From: Heterodera schachtii
Lineage: Eukaryota > Nematoda > Chromadorea > Rhabditida > Heteroderidae
NCBI GenBank assembly: GCA_023374025.1
Contig: SIJG01000164.1
Span: 173,489-237,488, forward strand
Direction: 5' to 3'
Length of the DNA stretch: 64,000 bases
Numbering within the stretch: the first letter of the stretch is position 1; each line of letters starts with the position of its first letter. The position numbers and the translations under genes were made by a program. Positions 1 through 30,955 of the stretch are shown here, one piece after another. The notes beneath the pieces were generated by a model. It searched no databases, was not told where the DNA came from, and was given only the letters and a program-made list of their open reading frames with translations.

Positions 1-1701
1 TGTCGTCAGGGGCACAAATCTCCCAGCGGGGTGCCACGGCACGCGCAGCACAACCCAGAATCAAATATCCAATCCCATTCTCCCCTCCCCCCGCCTTCCT
101 CATCGGTTTCGCATTGAAATGCAAACAAACCATATTTTCTCTCTTAGAATTTTCACATCCTATTAAAGATGGTTTAGGCACATAGGCTCAGAGCATTGAT
201 CATGAATTCCGATCAGTGGAATAATTAGCAATTTATAGGCGGAGTGCCCGATTCGACTTTTTTTTCGGCTTATCGCGATCAATGTATGGTCTATGCCCTA
301 GCATCCTGACCACGAACTTCGGTTTTTCACTGTCCATTGTTAGACCTTTCCAGGCCTGTAATCCCGAAAATTTTTTTGGGTGGGAAAACGCGAAAACTTC
401 GCTCTTCGATCTCTAAAATTTGAATTTTTTTCCAAATGTAAGTTTTCAAAATTATACGCTGCTTTCCATTTTTTGTGATCAAAGATTTCCCCCCTTTCCT
501 TGAATTACAATAATTTTTTAAAAATGACCAAATTAATTTACCATCGCGCATAATTTTTGGCGACTAAAGTTCATTTATTACTAATTTTCAACGAAACAAA
601 GCTGCTGTTCATCAATTTTTTGTGGGCCGAAGCAACCAACCAAATTTGATTCCAGTTTGTGAAATTGTTCACTAACTAATTTTAAATTAAATTAAATTTC
701 GAAAAACTAATTACCCATTCACACATTGCCCAATTAGCGGCGAGTTGTTTTTTGCAACGACACTCAAAAATTTCACTTTTCTTTTCTCACTAATGAGAGG
801 GCCACTGCTGTGATTTTATTAATTTTTTATGCTGCAAAAATGCGCGCAAAATTTCATTTTCCCTTTTCTCATTTATTCGCGTTCCCCTCATTTCTCATCA
901 ATGTTTCAGCGATATTTTGTCCACTAATTAATGTTGCACCAGCCCATAACGGTTGGAAATTGAATAATTAGGCGACTAATGAGAGGGGGAGGGGACATTT
1001 TGTGAGAAAATTTTTTGGTTGTTGTTTTCTCCGTCTTTCTCTTAAAAGGCGTGCCTTTCACATCCATCGTCCACACTTTGAAGATGGAAAACTGTTTCAT
1101 TTTTTCCGATTTTTAATAATATTTTGTATAGACAAATGCGCCACACAATAGCCATTTATTTTCAGCGAAAATTTGTTTTCTAATTGCATTAATGATGCGT
1201 TCGTTGATCCGAGACTCTCGAACATTTTAATCCCCTTTTCTCAAAATGATGCATTTCGCGAACATTTGCTCTTGGAAACAATAAAATATAAAACTATTAA
1301 ATTTGTGGCGAAAAATTAAACAATTTAAAGAAATCAGTGGAATTTTTGAAGGAATTGAAAAATATATATTTTTTTTCCTTTGTCCTTGGATTTCGCCAAT
1401 TTTTCCATTATGTCCTTGAAATCACTTAATCAGTCCTGTGAAATCAAACTTATAACGCCATAGCATTTTGTATGATTAATTTTAAAATATTTGGAATTAT
1501 GTATGATTTAATTTTTAAAAATTCCAAAAATTTCAATTATTTTCCCCATTTCCATCATTATTTCTTAGTGGGGAAAAAGCATTATTTTCCTCACTAGCAA
1601 CATTTGTATAATAAATACCAAACACATATACACAAACATTCACTCATAATCTTATCGCTTATCAGTGAAAAAAATATTTAATCGCCCAATTTTTTTTGTA
1701 G
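1..1701. other. AT-rich non-coding stretch, probable afadin intron
   Basis: No supportable coding exon was found in this stretch. The first roughly 120 bases are GC-richer and open in more than one frame, so they could be the tail of an upstream exon, but no domain is recognisable. The rest is AT-rich with poly-T tracts. It most likely lies in an intron of the afadin gene, because that gene's first visible exon starts at 1702 with an acceptor (TTTTTTTGTAG) and its RA and FHA domains must lie further upstream. Confidence 0.5.
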
Positions 1702-21285
<19,584 letters not shown>

Positions 21286-22363
21286 GTGCCATGGATGGGA
21301 GGGAGTTGGGAATGATCGATCACCCACTGACGACTGATCAGCATTTTTAGCATAGGAATGATCAATAATCGTTGACTGATCACCATTTTTGGCATTTTTA
21401 TTTCAAAATTCATCATTTATGCGGCAGCTTCGCTATTATCACATTCATTTTTGGCAAATGCCATATCATTTTCATTTTCCAACACATATTTCATTTAATT
21501 AACCAACCAATCAAGCCATCCATATCACCATCATTATTATTATTATTATTATTCATTTTTGTGCAAAAAATGCGGCACTCTTTTGGTGGCACTTTCACTC
21601 CAGTTTTGGCACACCTTTTTTGGTTCCGCCTTTTTCCGATATTGAGAGCCCCCGAAAAATTGTTTTCACCAAATTTCGGGGATTTCTTTAATGAGTGGTA
21701 GTGCCCTTAAATAAGGAGGGGGATAGAATGTTTTAATTAATTATTTATGAAATTGATTGTGCCGACGTCGTCCATTTATTCAATTAATCGCTAACAATTT
21801 AATTGTCATAATCATCATTATCATTATTTCTGCTGATTGTATGTGTTATCTCTTCTTGGCCTTTGGAATATGTGTTGTGTTCACTTACATTATCAAAATA
21901 AAATTTCCTGACGCAATTTATTTTTTTTATATTGCAAAAATTATAAATTTATAGAAAATTATAAAAAAAATTTTAAAATGACCCCGGCGGCGGCGCTTGC
22001 GCCAATGAATAAGCCTTTTTTATCTTTATCCCATCACAGCATTATCAATTTTGCATTTTTTTTTTTTGCCATCCCAACCTAAATTTTAAAGCCAAAAATA
22101 GCGTTCTTTCTTTTTTTGAAAATCCGAAAATTATATATGTCTAGGATTCTAAAAATCCAAAAAAAAAAGCCCTGAGGGCCGCGGAGCGGATAATCATCGA
22201 TTGGCTTCATTTGAAAAGTAATATTCGCCCAATCCCAGCCACAAAATATATTTTTAATCAACGACAAAATCATATGCCTTAAATCATAGATAAAAGCACA
22301 GATTTTTGCTTCTGCGCACCAATCAAAAAATTTTCGACCTCGGCACCTGCTTGAGTGTTTCAG
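21286..22363. other. Afadin 3' flank and dispersed repeat
   Basis: After the afadin stop there is an AT-rich region with repeated TGATCA-type motifs (21310-21390) and a TAT/ATT microsatellite (21536-21553). From about 21645 to 21990 the sequence is closely related to 31535-31870 in the same orientation: shared stretches include GAGAGCCCC, CGTCCATTTATTCAATTAATCGC and TTTCTGCTGATTGTATGTG. This is a dispersed repeat or an old segmental duplication. No gene is evident. Confidence 0.55.
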
Positions 22364-23621
22364 TTGCATTTGCAACCAAAGAGAAGGTGCAGCGGATTTG
22401 GGACATTCTCGTCCGTGAAATTTGGCCCATTTTTGCGACAAACATTCACCACTTCCGCTTTCCGAATGCCGATTATCTGGACAATTTGTGTCGCCGCACT
22501 TCGCCCACAATTCTCACCGATCTGAGCAACATTTGTCCAATTGACTCCGGCCATTTGTTCCCCGCTTTGATCACTGCTGCTGATCATGACCACGATGATG
22601 ATGGGGGGCCAAATGCAAATTGTGCTGCTGCTGCTGCTGCGGTTGGCCAAGCGTTGGCCAAATGGTTGCACACTCCGAGCAAAGGTGGCCAACCCAAGCA
22701 ATTGTGCTGCCGGAGTAATGACGCACCAGCAACAACAGCCTGGATCACCAGAACAAATCGGTCAGTTGATCCGTCACCTAAATTTTTGTAAATTTGGCAT
22801 TTAAAAAAAAAACCATGGATTTTGATGCCCAAAGGAGAAAGACAAAAAAAAATGCCAAATTTGTTGTTGCCCAGCATTAAAACTCAAAAAATGGGGTCAA
22901 AATATGTGCCAAAAATTGTGGCTTAATAAAAACGTAAATTTTTTCAAAAAAAAAAAGTCTCATTTTTTATCTATTTCGCTAGCAAAATGCTAATCAAAAA
23001 TCGGTTCAATGTTTTTTGACATTAAGATTTACTTATTTTTCTGCATTTATTTCGCTAAAATTTAAACTTTGCCATAAAAATAAAAACTAAAAAGTCATGA
23101 AAAGGATCAAAAATGCAAAAAATAGACAAAAAAAAAAAAAAAAATTTTTGGACATGTGAAAATATATAAATCCGTTCCCTGCCCATTAGGCATAAACACC
23201 TAAATTTGGCTAAATGATCAATTTGCTTTTGCTTCCCCATTAGGCATTTCTCCGTGCCACGAGCACCACCACTTCTTCGGCATCTTCGGTATTTCCATCA
23301 TTTTCGGCATTTCCATCATCTTCGGCATTTCCATCATCTTCGGCTTTTTCATCATCTTCGGCATTTTCATCATCTTCGGCATCTTCTTCCGCTATCTGCT
23401 ACAAAATCCAATTTCATTTGCGCGCCTCAACGCCAATTGTGCCATTTGAATTGGTGAATGAACGGACCAATGAAAAGCTGACGCTCGGCAAAGAATCTGA
23501 GTGTGATTGGGTGATGAAGCGGTGCCAAATTGGACAAATGATTCAATGGGACAAGCACGCCAAATTGGCCAAATTGAACAATGTTGGCATAAATATTTGG
23601 GGCAAAAAATACATTGGGTGA
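22364..23621 (+). pseudogene. F-box-like family protein (cyst-nematode type), 5'-truncated
   Basis: The first exon (after the CAG at 22361-22363, to about 22760) encodes KVQRIWDILVREIWPIFATN, then FRFPNADYLDNL, ALAKWLHTPSKGGQPKQL. The second (from 23244) encodes a Ser/Phe-rich repeat, then IVPFELVNERTNEKLTL and ends GKKYIG at a TGA. This modular order (IWP..., HF/LRFPNADYLDNL, KWLHTP, VPFELxNxxTxExL) is what I know from a large family annotated as F-box-containing in Globodera/Heterodera. The N-terminal F-box-like exon is absent, and the exon phases do not join cleanly in the homologous frame, so this is likely a truncated or decayed copy. Its molecular role is unknown. Confidence 0.6.
23268..23390 (+). 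repeat. 18-bp minisatellite within a coding-like exon
   Basis: Roughly six to seven imperfect copies of an 18-base unit (TTCGGCATTTCCATCATC and variants) lie near the start of the second exon of the F-box-like gene. In the exon frame they encode a repeated FPSSSA/FSSSSA peptide that runs directly into the conserved VPFELVNE segment, so the array has expanded in frame. In the opposite plus frame it reads as RHFHHL repeats. Confidence 0.7.
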
Positions 23622-24562
23622 GCAACAGCAAACAGAAAAGAATTAAAAAATATATTAAAAATATCATCCATCAACAAGAGCGATAATTTATTAGCTATCT
23701 CTCCCCTGAATAGACAAAAAAAAATGACAAATTTTGATTTAAATGAATAAAAACAATTAAAAATTTAATTAATGCCTGTGGCGGTGTCTCTTTTTGTTTA
23801 TTTATTAATTTAATATTTTTTTGACACACCAATGTATTTTATTCATTTATATAAATAATTATTTGTTTTTTTCTTCTTAATAAAACGGATAAATAAATAT
23901 CTCTTGAAATAAAAAAGCGCAAATTTTTTAAATTTTTAATTATTGCATTTTTAATATTGTCAGTGTTTTGAGTCCATCTCTATTCAGTACTATACACATT
24001 TTAAAAATATCATCCATCAGCATGAGCGATAATTTATTAGCTAAAAGACAAAAATATCCTCTCTTAAATCGACAAAAAATATTTATACAAAAATTTGACA
24101 AAATTTGATTTAAAATGTCAAAAAAATTAATAAAACAATTAAAAATTTAATTATGCGTGTGGAGATGTCTTTTTGTTTAATTTTTTCAATTGTAAATAAG
24201 TATTTTTTATTCATTTAATTATTTATTATTTTGTTCTTTATAAAATCCGTGCCAAAATCTATTGAAGACAAAAAATTTCAATGAAAAATTTACGTACAAA
24301 AAATAAATTTCAAATAAAATTAAATTAAAAGAACAAAAGAATATATAAATAGGGCCCGGATTCTTAAGTTTTTGCTTATTTTTTCTGCGGCTTTAACTCG
24401 ACGAGAAATGCACGAAAAACACATTTTTTGTTCGAAAATTTTGTGTTTTAACGCACTTATTCGAACTTAGAAATGCTTATTTTGGCGTTTCATGCTTAAA
24501 AATGCATATTTTTGAGATTCGCCCTTAAAATAAGTTTTTGTACTTATTTTAGCGTTTCGTGC
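23622..24562. repeat. Astacin-type 3' flanking repeats and unrelated AT-rich insertion
   Basis: No gene is seen. Segments 23660-23900 and 23955-24345 are diverged copies of the sequence that follows each astacin copy (GTCTYTCTCTATTCAGT..., CATCCAYCAGC, GTGGAGATGTCTTTTTGTT, ATTTACGTACAAAAAATAAA). The block 24350-24560 is different: it carries inverted TTATTTT/CGTTTC motifs and ends exactly where homology to the astacin exon (GCCATCAGAGTGGGAGC) begins, marking the truncation breakpoint of astacin copy 1. Confidence 0.55.
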
Positions 24563-27072
24563 GTAATGCCATCAGAGTGGGAGCAAATTTAATTATGTAT
24601 GAAATGATGGATTAAATTTTTATAATTTAAAATTTAATTCCATTCGGTTCTATAAATAGGGAGGTTACCTGTGTTCGGTTTGTATTTGTGGATGAAAAGG
24701 TGGAAGGAGAGAATGGCATCAGGATTGAAGATGCTTCTGGCGGTAGTTTCATATTCATTTATATTTCTCGTTGAGAATTTCTTTCATAAAATTTGGCACA
24801 ATTTATTATTTTTACTAATTATTTTACCCAATTTGTAGTCTGTGGCAGGTCCCCGGTGGGTCGTGTCGGAGGATGGCAATTCCTTCAGCTGGGAATGACT
24901 ATGGGCCGGTGCATCAATGTAATTTTTGCATCATTTTTTAAAATATTTGCATCATTTTTTTGGCTCTGTTCCCACATTTTGTCGGTGCTTATTTTCAATT
25001 CATGTCCCGTCAGAGAATTGAAAAGTCGGGATTGGTAGAAGTTTTTTGAAAATTTTTGAAAAACCGGGATCCGCTCCAGAAAATCCGGAACTATAGGAAT
25101 CCCTGGAGACTTGGTCCAACTCAATCATTTTTGGATATAATTTGTATCTGATTAAGGATTTTAACATGTCCGTCGTTGCTTGCCATGAATTGCTGCACGC
25201 GCTTGGCTTTAGGCATGAGCAAAGCCGAAGTGATGGCCGAAATTACATCATTTTACGGGAAGATGATGGGGTAATTAACAAACACTTAAATAAAAAATTT
25301 TCATTTTGCTCATTATAAAGCAATCGGAAATTGATCCAAACACCCAAAACTTTGGCTTCCCTTACGATTTCGGGTCGGTGCTGCATTATCCATCTGAGGG
25401 CGATCATGAACAGTAAGAAAAAGTTTAAATTTAATGATCAAAAATTGGATTAAAGGGGCTTATACAAGCTGATCACTTTGCCAGGCTTTTACCAACAAAC
25501 GATTGGCCAAACCGAACGAATTTCTTTCAAAGACGCGGCCATAATAAATGAAATTTATTGCAAAGGCAAATCAATTAAATATAATTAAGTTGGTTTTTCA
25601 TTTTCCAGACTCATGCAAAGGCCATGAGGACAAGTGCCAAAACGGGGGCTATTTGAACCCAAATGATTGCACAAAATGCCATTGTCCGGACGGATACGGT
25701 GGCGAATACTGTAAAGAACTCGAAGAGAGTGAGATTAATTAATTATTTAATTCAACAATTAAAATAAATTATAAATAAATTGAAGATTTGAATTGTGAGG
25801 TTTTGAGTGGAATTCCCAGAGAATTGTTGGCCAATCAGTCAGCAGTGTTATTGAAGACGAAGGCCAAATGTGGGGGGAATGGGCCGTGCCAATGCCATTG
25901 GCGAATTAAGGCAATAAATAACATTTTTAAATTTATTTTGAGTGTTATTAATGCAAATTTTAATTGCTTTTAGCCTGAAGCGGGGAAAAAGGCGCGAATT
26001 CAGTTCAAAAGTTTGAGCAATTTGTTTGAATGCACACACAACTGTTCATCGGCGTATGTCGAGATCAAATACCGAGCCGACAAAAGGGCCCAAGGCAAAA
26101 AAAGAAAAACAATTAACTAATTAATTTTGAGTAATTAGCAAAATGATGACTCATTAAGGTGCCAAACTTTGCTGTCCCCTTGCACTCACTGATCTGAAAG
26201 CAAATGAATACAAAAATTGGATTGCGGCGGAAAAGCCGGACATGGACATTGTCATTTCCGCGCACCTTTCATCAAAATGGACCGTACCATCTACCGTATT
26301 CGAACTGACGTATGAATCAGGCAAGGAAAATTGTAAAATAAATTTAAATATATTTCAATTTATAGAATATTTATTTATTTTTAAATTTGGTTTTATTTTA
26401 AATGCTTTACAATCATGGAAAATTGTTCAAAAATATTAAGGCAACGTCAAACTCATAAATTCGAGCAAATGCCTCTATCCTGGTAATTTGTATGCCGAAA
26501 AAAGGAACCCCGGCACCGGCACTTTGCAGTGTTATGACGAGATCAAACAGCAAACTTTTGAATGCCTCTGTAAAGATGGTGATGAAAAATGCCTCACGGA
26601 ACAAAAATGGGCACATGACTCCTTTAATTGCCGCATAATCAAGGTAATCTAATAAAAATCTTCATCTATTAATTAATTTGTAAATTCAAGGTCAATGGAA
26701 TTCAAGTCCACGGAGGAACGAGAGTGTTTGGCCCAAAAGACCCTCGGTACAATTGGACTCGTATTGAGGTTGATTGCTATGTGAGTTGGGTCTTCTAATT
26801 TCGAAAAGCCTATTTAATTGACTGATTTTACAGAAAGCCGAGGGGGGTACCGTAAGCTTTTGGGGCTACAGTAAGCCGGACACCAAAGAAATCATTCGGG
26901 TGGACGAAGTCCACTGCTTACAAGCTTGGGCAGTTGCTGGAGTGCCAAAATAGTCCAAAAGTTTGCAAGTCGAAGAACAGCCGCCGTTGGCAAAAATTGA
27001 GTCCGAGTCCATTCTTGGCAAATAATGTTTCATCCCTAATCCATGTGTTCGTGCCATTTGTTGGCCATCCAT
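24563..27072 (+). pseudogene. Astacin metalloprotease copy 1, 5'-truncated
   Basis: Astacins (M12A) are secreted zinc endopeptidases; nematode NAS proteins act in cuticle processing, hatching and digestion. Visible exons encode the start of the catalytic domain (NAIRVGANLI; EVTCVRFVFVDEK), CGRSPVGRVGGWQF, the intact zinc motif HELLHALGFRHE (25194-25229), YDFGSVLHYPSEGDHEQ with Leu at the Met-turn, YQQTIGQTERISF, an EGF domain (CQNGGYLNP...CHCPDGYGG), a CUB domain (CHWRIK; CSSAYVEIKYRADK; LCC) and a Cys-rich C-terminus. Signal peptide and propeptide are missing: homology starts abruptly at 24563. A TAG at 26951-26953 interrupts the last exon, and downstream homology continues out of frame. It is most likely non-functional despite a perfect active site. 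Confidence 0.75.
25620..25730 (+). other. EGF-like domain of astacin copy 1
   Basis: This exon encodes a compact six-cysteine EGF-like module (SCKGHEDKCQNGGYLNPNDC then TKCHCPDGYGGEYC), preceded by a TTCCAG acceptor and ended by a GTGAGA donor. Nematode astacins commonly carry EGF then CUB after the protease domain. The same exon is present at 51822-51939, 56720-56837 and 61561-61680, but is absent from the copy at 32.5-35.7 kb. Confidence 0.8.
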
Positions 27073-27324
27073 GAGAGAAGGGGGAAGATCCGTGATCAAT
27101 GATCTGTCTGCTGATTGATGGTGATCAGTTGGCCAATTTCCCACCAGCAAATTTTTATTTTATTTATTTTATGGGTGTCAATGATTTATGTAAGTCCCTC
27201 TCGTATAAATGCCATATCTATCTCAAATCACCAGTAAAATTTTTCCAAAAAATATACTTGATCTTGAAAAGGCTTTATTTTTGAAGTTTTTTTTCTTTAA
27301 TTTTTGATTTTAAAATTGTTTTGT
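27073..27324. other. Intergenic, astacin copy 1 3' flank
   Basis: The segment holds the astacin-family trailer (GATCAATGATCTGTCTGC, GATCAGTTGGCCAATTTCC) and AT-rich sequence between two convergent genes. Nothing else is seen. Confidence 0.5.
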
Positions 27325-27633
27325 TCACCCCTCGTCGAATCCGCCGTCTCTGATCCAAATGTTAATCCGTTTCGGTCGAGCAGCATATAATTGATTCCAC
27401 TCATTTTTCCAATTTTCCCAAACCCATCCAATTGGACAACGGAGGAGCTCAAACTCATCGAGGTCATATTGTTCCAGTGCCAATTGTTCCCCAGTCGCTT
27501 CGTTGATCATAAAAAATGGCATAACGGAGCCAATTAAGCTGGACGAAAGCGTCAAGTTAATGTGGAAAGTCACTGGTGAAGAAGCATTTAAAAATACCTA
27601 AAAATGGGACAAAAATATACAGAAAAAGTAGGG

Positions 27634-27745
27634 TTCGAGCCCCGTGGGGCGGGGGTGGCTTTTCGCGGGGGCGGGGGTTGGCGGGGGTCATAGTCGCGGG
27701 GACGGGGGCACGATAATTCGGCCCCCGCGGGGGCGGGGGTTTGCC
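27634..27745 (+). repeat. G-rich repeat, left arm
   Basis: This is a dense set of G4-5 runs on the plus strand (GGGGCGGGGGTGG, CGGGGGCGGGGGTTGG, CGGGGACGGGGGC), followed by CCCCCGCGGGGGCGGGGG. It shares the phrase GGGGGTCATAGTCGCGGGG with the right arm (GGGGGTCTGAGTCGCGGGG). Spacing fits G-quadruplex formation. In the minus direction it can be read as P/R-rich frames, which I regard as artefacts of composition. Confidence 0.75.
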
Positions 27746-29220
27746 TTGAATTAGCTCCAAAAAATCTCAAAAAAAAAATTATTTTTTATGAATGATTTCT
27801 TTGGCTCCACATTCCTTTATTCGTTGATCGCCTTGATTCTATTTATTTTGACATAAATTGCACAGATCTTGACTAAATAATCATTTTCCTTACGGCACGG
27901 TGGATCTACAGTTCCATAGCCGACCTTTTGCTACGCTACTGGCAATATTTACAGAAGTTGATGCACCCTGGCCGTGGTTGGTACAATAAAACGGAGGATA
28001 CAGTGACTTTGTCTGCCCATCTGACTACTGTAGGACTTTGACTACGATGACTATGATTATTATGATGAAGCTGATGAATGAGAATATTTGTGCTCAGAGG
28101 GCACAATGAAAATGATTAAAGAAAATGTTGATTTTCATAATTATGTTTCATTTTTTCATAAAGTTTTTATGATTTTTCGCGAAGCAAGCAAATAAGTCGA
28201 AAATAGCGGGAGAATGGCTCAAGTGATGGGCTGCTAGAGATTTGAAATTTTCCGAAAAAATAGGTCTTTTATTAAATCCCGGCGTATTTCTTAGAAAACT
28301 TCATCAAATTTTCAAGTTTCCTGGAAAAGTCAGTAATTGATTTTTGCACTTTTTATCCATCGGCCAACCACGCCTCTTCCTCACTCCTTTATAATTTGAT
28401 TTTCCCAGCGATTTCTGTGTGCTTGAGCATCTTCCTTCTCACTCATTCGTTCTTGTCTTCTTCTTCTTCTTCCTGTTGTTTTTCTCGCTATCATTGGTTA
28501 ATTATGGGTTTATGGCTCATTTAAAAATTAAAGAAAAATAATTTTTAAGGATAGAATTTTTTTCGATTGAATATTATGCTATTCTACGTCGACCGTTGCT
28601 TTCAGCTAAATTAATGTCCGGTTTTATTTGATATTATTTCTTTTATTTTTCGGCAACACGCTTTTGCGTATAAATGATTGATTGATTGATCTATGGCCCT
28701 GAAAACACTTTTGGACATTAAATATTTAGTTTTATAATCGGACGAAAAATTGAAAAAAAAAGTTTTAGTCGAAATAACAACAAGTAGCAAAAACGCCAGA
28801 ATTCAACCGAAGTTGTTTCATTACGATACAAAAATCAATGACTAAAATGGCCGAAAAAGTCAATTTTGGGCCGGCGTGCCGTTAGGGGCGACCAAAAAAA
28901 TTATGATTTTTCTATAAATTTTCGTTTTTTAACTTTATTAAAATTATCATGATTTACTCAAGGAAATTAAAACTCAGATTTTTAAAAATTTTCCGGCACA
29001 TTTTTCCAAAAAACTTGATGAATGTGCGAGGAAAGAGGTCCGGCGGTGCCGATAGGCGCCGCCGGGAAAATTTTGAATTTTTAATTAGAACTTTGCCAAC
29101 ATTTTCAGAAATTTTCCTCTTTTAGATGAAAATAAGGCATTACCCCCAAATCAGAACATTTCTTAGAAATAAAGAAACCCTGTATTAATCAGAAAAAAAA
29201 AAAATCAAAAGAAAACGTCA

Positions 29221-29292
29221 ACCGGTGTCGAACTCATAACAAAAAGTATTGTTAATGTTGAAGCACTAACCACTAAACCACAAATATTTTGA
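29221..29292 (-). other. tRNA-like/SINE-like fragment
   Basis: On the minus strand this reads with an A-box-like TGGTTTAGTGGTTAGTGC and, 34-40 bases later, a B-box-like GAGTTCGACACC, followed by a tail rich in T. A convincing acceptor or anticodon stem cannot be formed, so it is not a functional tRNA; a decayed tRNA or tRNA-derived SINE head is the best reading. It lies within the hAT-like element interior. Confidence 0.3.
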
Positions 29293-29396
29293 AAAATATA
29301 AGCAAATTACTTTATTTCATAAAAATTTCTAAAAGAAGGTTAAAAAATTCAAAATTGTATAAATTTTTGCCTTTAATTCCACGAATATGCCATTCT

Positions 29397-29556
29397 TAGG
29401 GGTGTATTTTTCACCCCCGCGCCCCCCGCGGGGGTGAAGGTCACGGGGGCGGGGGTTGCGGGGGTCTGAGTCGCGGGGGCGGGGACGGGGGTGAGGCCAA
29501 AAAACCTGTCCCGCCCCCGGCGGGGGCGGGGGTGACGGGGGCGGGGCTCGAACCCT
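29397..29556 (+). repeat. G-rich repeat, right arm
   Basis: This is a second G-rich block with many CGGGGGCGGGGG and ACGGGGGCGGGG runs, plus a short C-rich segment (TGTCCCGCCCCCGG) that can pair with the neighbouring G runs. It is in direct orientation relative to the left arm, except for the terminal 16 bp, which are inverted. Quadruplex-prone. Confidence 0.75.
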
Positions 29557-30955
29557 AAGAAAAAGCAATGAAATGGGAGGGGAGGGGGCAAAATCACCGG
29601 TAAGGGGCCAACTCAGTCTGGCCAACTCCGTCTCACAATCAGCAAAATTCAAAAAGCAATAACTTTTTTTCTTTGTTGCTTGACAAAACTTAACAAACAT
29701 TGAGTATCATTCTGAATGATATCAAGATTGTTGGATGGATACCCGCAACAACTTAACAATTTATATTGACACTATCAGAGTTGGCTCGGACGGAATTGGC
29801 CCGTGCCGATGCTCACCGTTCTGAGCAGTTCCATAGAAGTCGTCCATTGATCCACCGATGAATTCACAAGGCATTGGAGCCACTTGGGCACACCATCTGG
29901 ATGAGGCGTGAACAACCATTTGGCCACCGTTTTGCCATCCGTCGCATTGGCATTGTCATAGGCGGGCAACAGAAATTCGGGAAAAATGGCATCATCCGAA
30001 TCGACAAAACGAAGTGATGGACAATAGGAGAGCATTGATGGGGCCAATTGGCACATGCGGCGAAAAGTGATGGCGTTCAAAAAAAATGGCACCAATTGAA
30101 TCGCGGAACATTGGCCAAATGTTGTGCAACACAAATTCCAAAATCCGAATGTCTTCACTGATAATGTCAAACTCCACTGTATAAGTTGCGGCGAAAGAAG
30201 GGTGAAAATGGCGGAGAATGAGCACATTTTGATCGATGTAACTGAAAAGTGCAGAAAATGTGTGATGGATGACCCATTGATCCCAAATAAATTCCAATCT
30301 AAAAAAATAAAAATTTTCAAGAAAATTTTAAAAATGGACCCCAAAATGGGCAAAAAAATAATCGTTTTTGATGAAAAAGGGCTCCATTTTCCTGCAAAAC
30401 AGAAACCTCTTATTAAGGATTTCTAAAAATGAAAAATACACCCATAAAAAGCAAAATTTTTAAATTCAGCCCCCCTCCCGAAGCCAAGGGTTTGCCTATG
30501 CGCTGATCTAAACAGTTTATACGTGATCTGAATGTATCCGCAGAATCCGATCACTTTGTTCGGCAACGGTTCTTGCGGAATTGGCAAAGCTTTCCCATCG
30601 GATTTGACAATTTGCATTTTCTTCGTGCCATTTTTTTTGATGTGTCATTGAATAAGCAAATCTTTGTTGGTCAATGCCCATTTGCGTGTCTTGAAATGTT
30701 CGTCCACATATAAGTCAAATCGACGGTTGATCAATGCAATTTCTAAGCCAAGTTGGTGAGGCGAAAGAAAGTCGAACACCAAAAGCCAACAATCGGCAGA
30801 GATAAAGCTGAAAAAATGAAGAATTTTTATGAAATTTCTAATTTTTTGTTTTACATTTCTTTTTTGGGAGAGAGTAGTCGTTTTTTGACATGGTCAAAAA
30901 GGGACCAAAGAATGCTGCCACAGCTGATCAACAGCAGAACAGTCACGCACACAAA

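Larger units (their letters stand above)
27629..29557. mobile_element. Probable non-autonomous hAT element with G-rich arms
   Basis: This 1.93-kb unit begins TAGGGTTCGAGCCCCG and ends with the exact reverse complement, giving 16-bp perfect terminal inverted repeats. It is flanked by identical 8-bp direct repeats AGAAAAAG (27621-27628 and 29558-29565). An 8-bp target duplication and a TIR starting YARNG are the hAT-superfamily signature. Both ends carry G-rich tandem motifs (CGGGGGCGGGGGT) on the same strand. The interior is AT-rich with no transposase frame. It sits inside the last intron of the minus-strand F-box-like gene. Confidence 0.72.
27325..30955 (-). pseudogene. F-box-like family protein, minus strand, with stop and frameshift
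   Basis: Four in-phase exons on the minus strand: 30955-30855 (a hydrophobic segment FVCVTVLLLISCGSILWSLF, then HVKKRLLSPKKEI), 30807-30523 (ADCWLLVFDFLSPHQLGLEI, NRRFDLYVDEHFKTRKWAL; KKMQIVKSDGKALPIP), 30241-29817 (YIDQNVLILRHFHPSF; LEFVLHNIWPMFRDSI; PSLRFVDSDDAIFPEFLL; VAKWLFTPHPDGVPKWL) and 27597-27325 (MPFFMINEATGEQLAL; RINIWIRDGG). It resembles the plus-strand gene at 22.4 kb. The second exon has an in-frame TGA after NKDLLIQ, and the third needs a one-base change in a seven-base homopolymer (GCCATTTTTTTGAACG on the minus strand) to reach its phase-0 donor. The first exon is the least certain. It is a pseudogene or a copy with sequence errors. Confidence 0.7.

Noticed and set aside
29221..29292. 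Functional tRNA gene on the minus strand
   Set aside because: A- and B-box-like motifs are present but no acceptor or anticodon stem pairs; kept only as a tRNA-like fragment.
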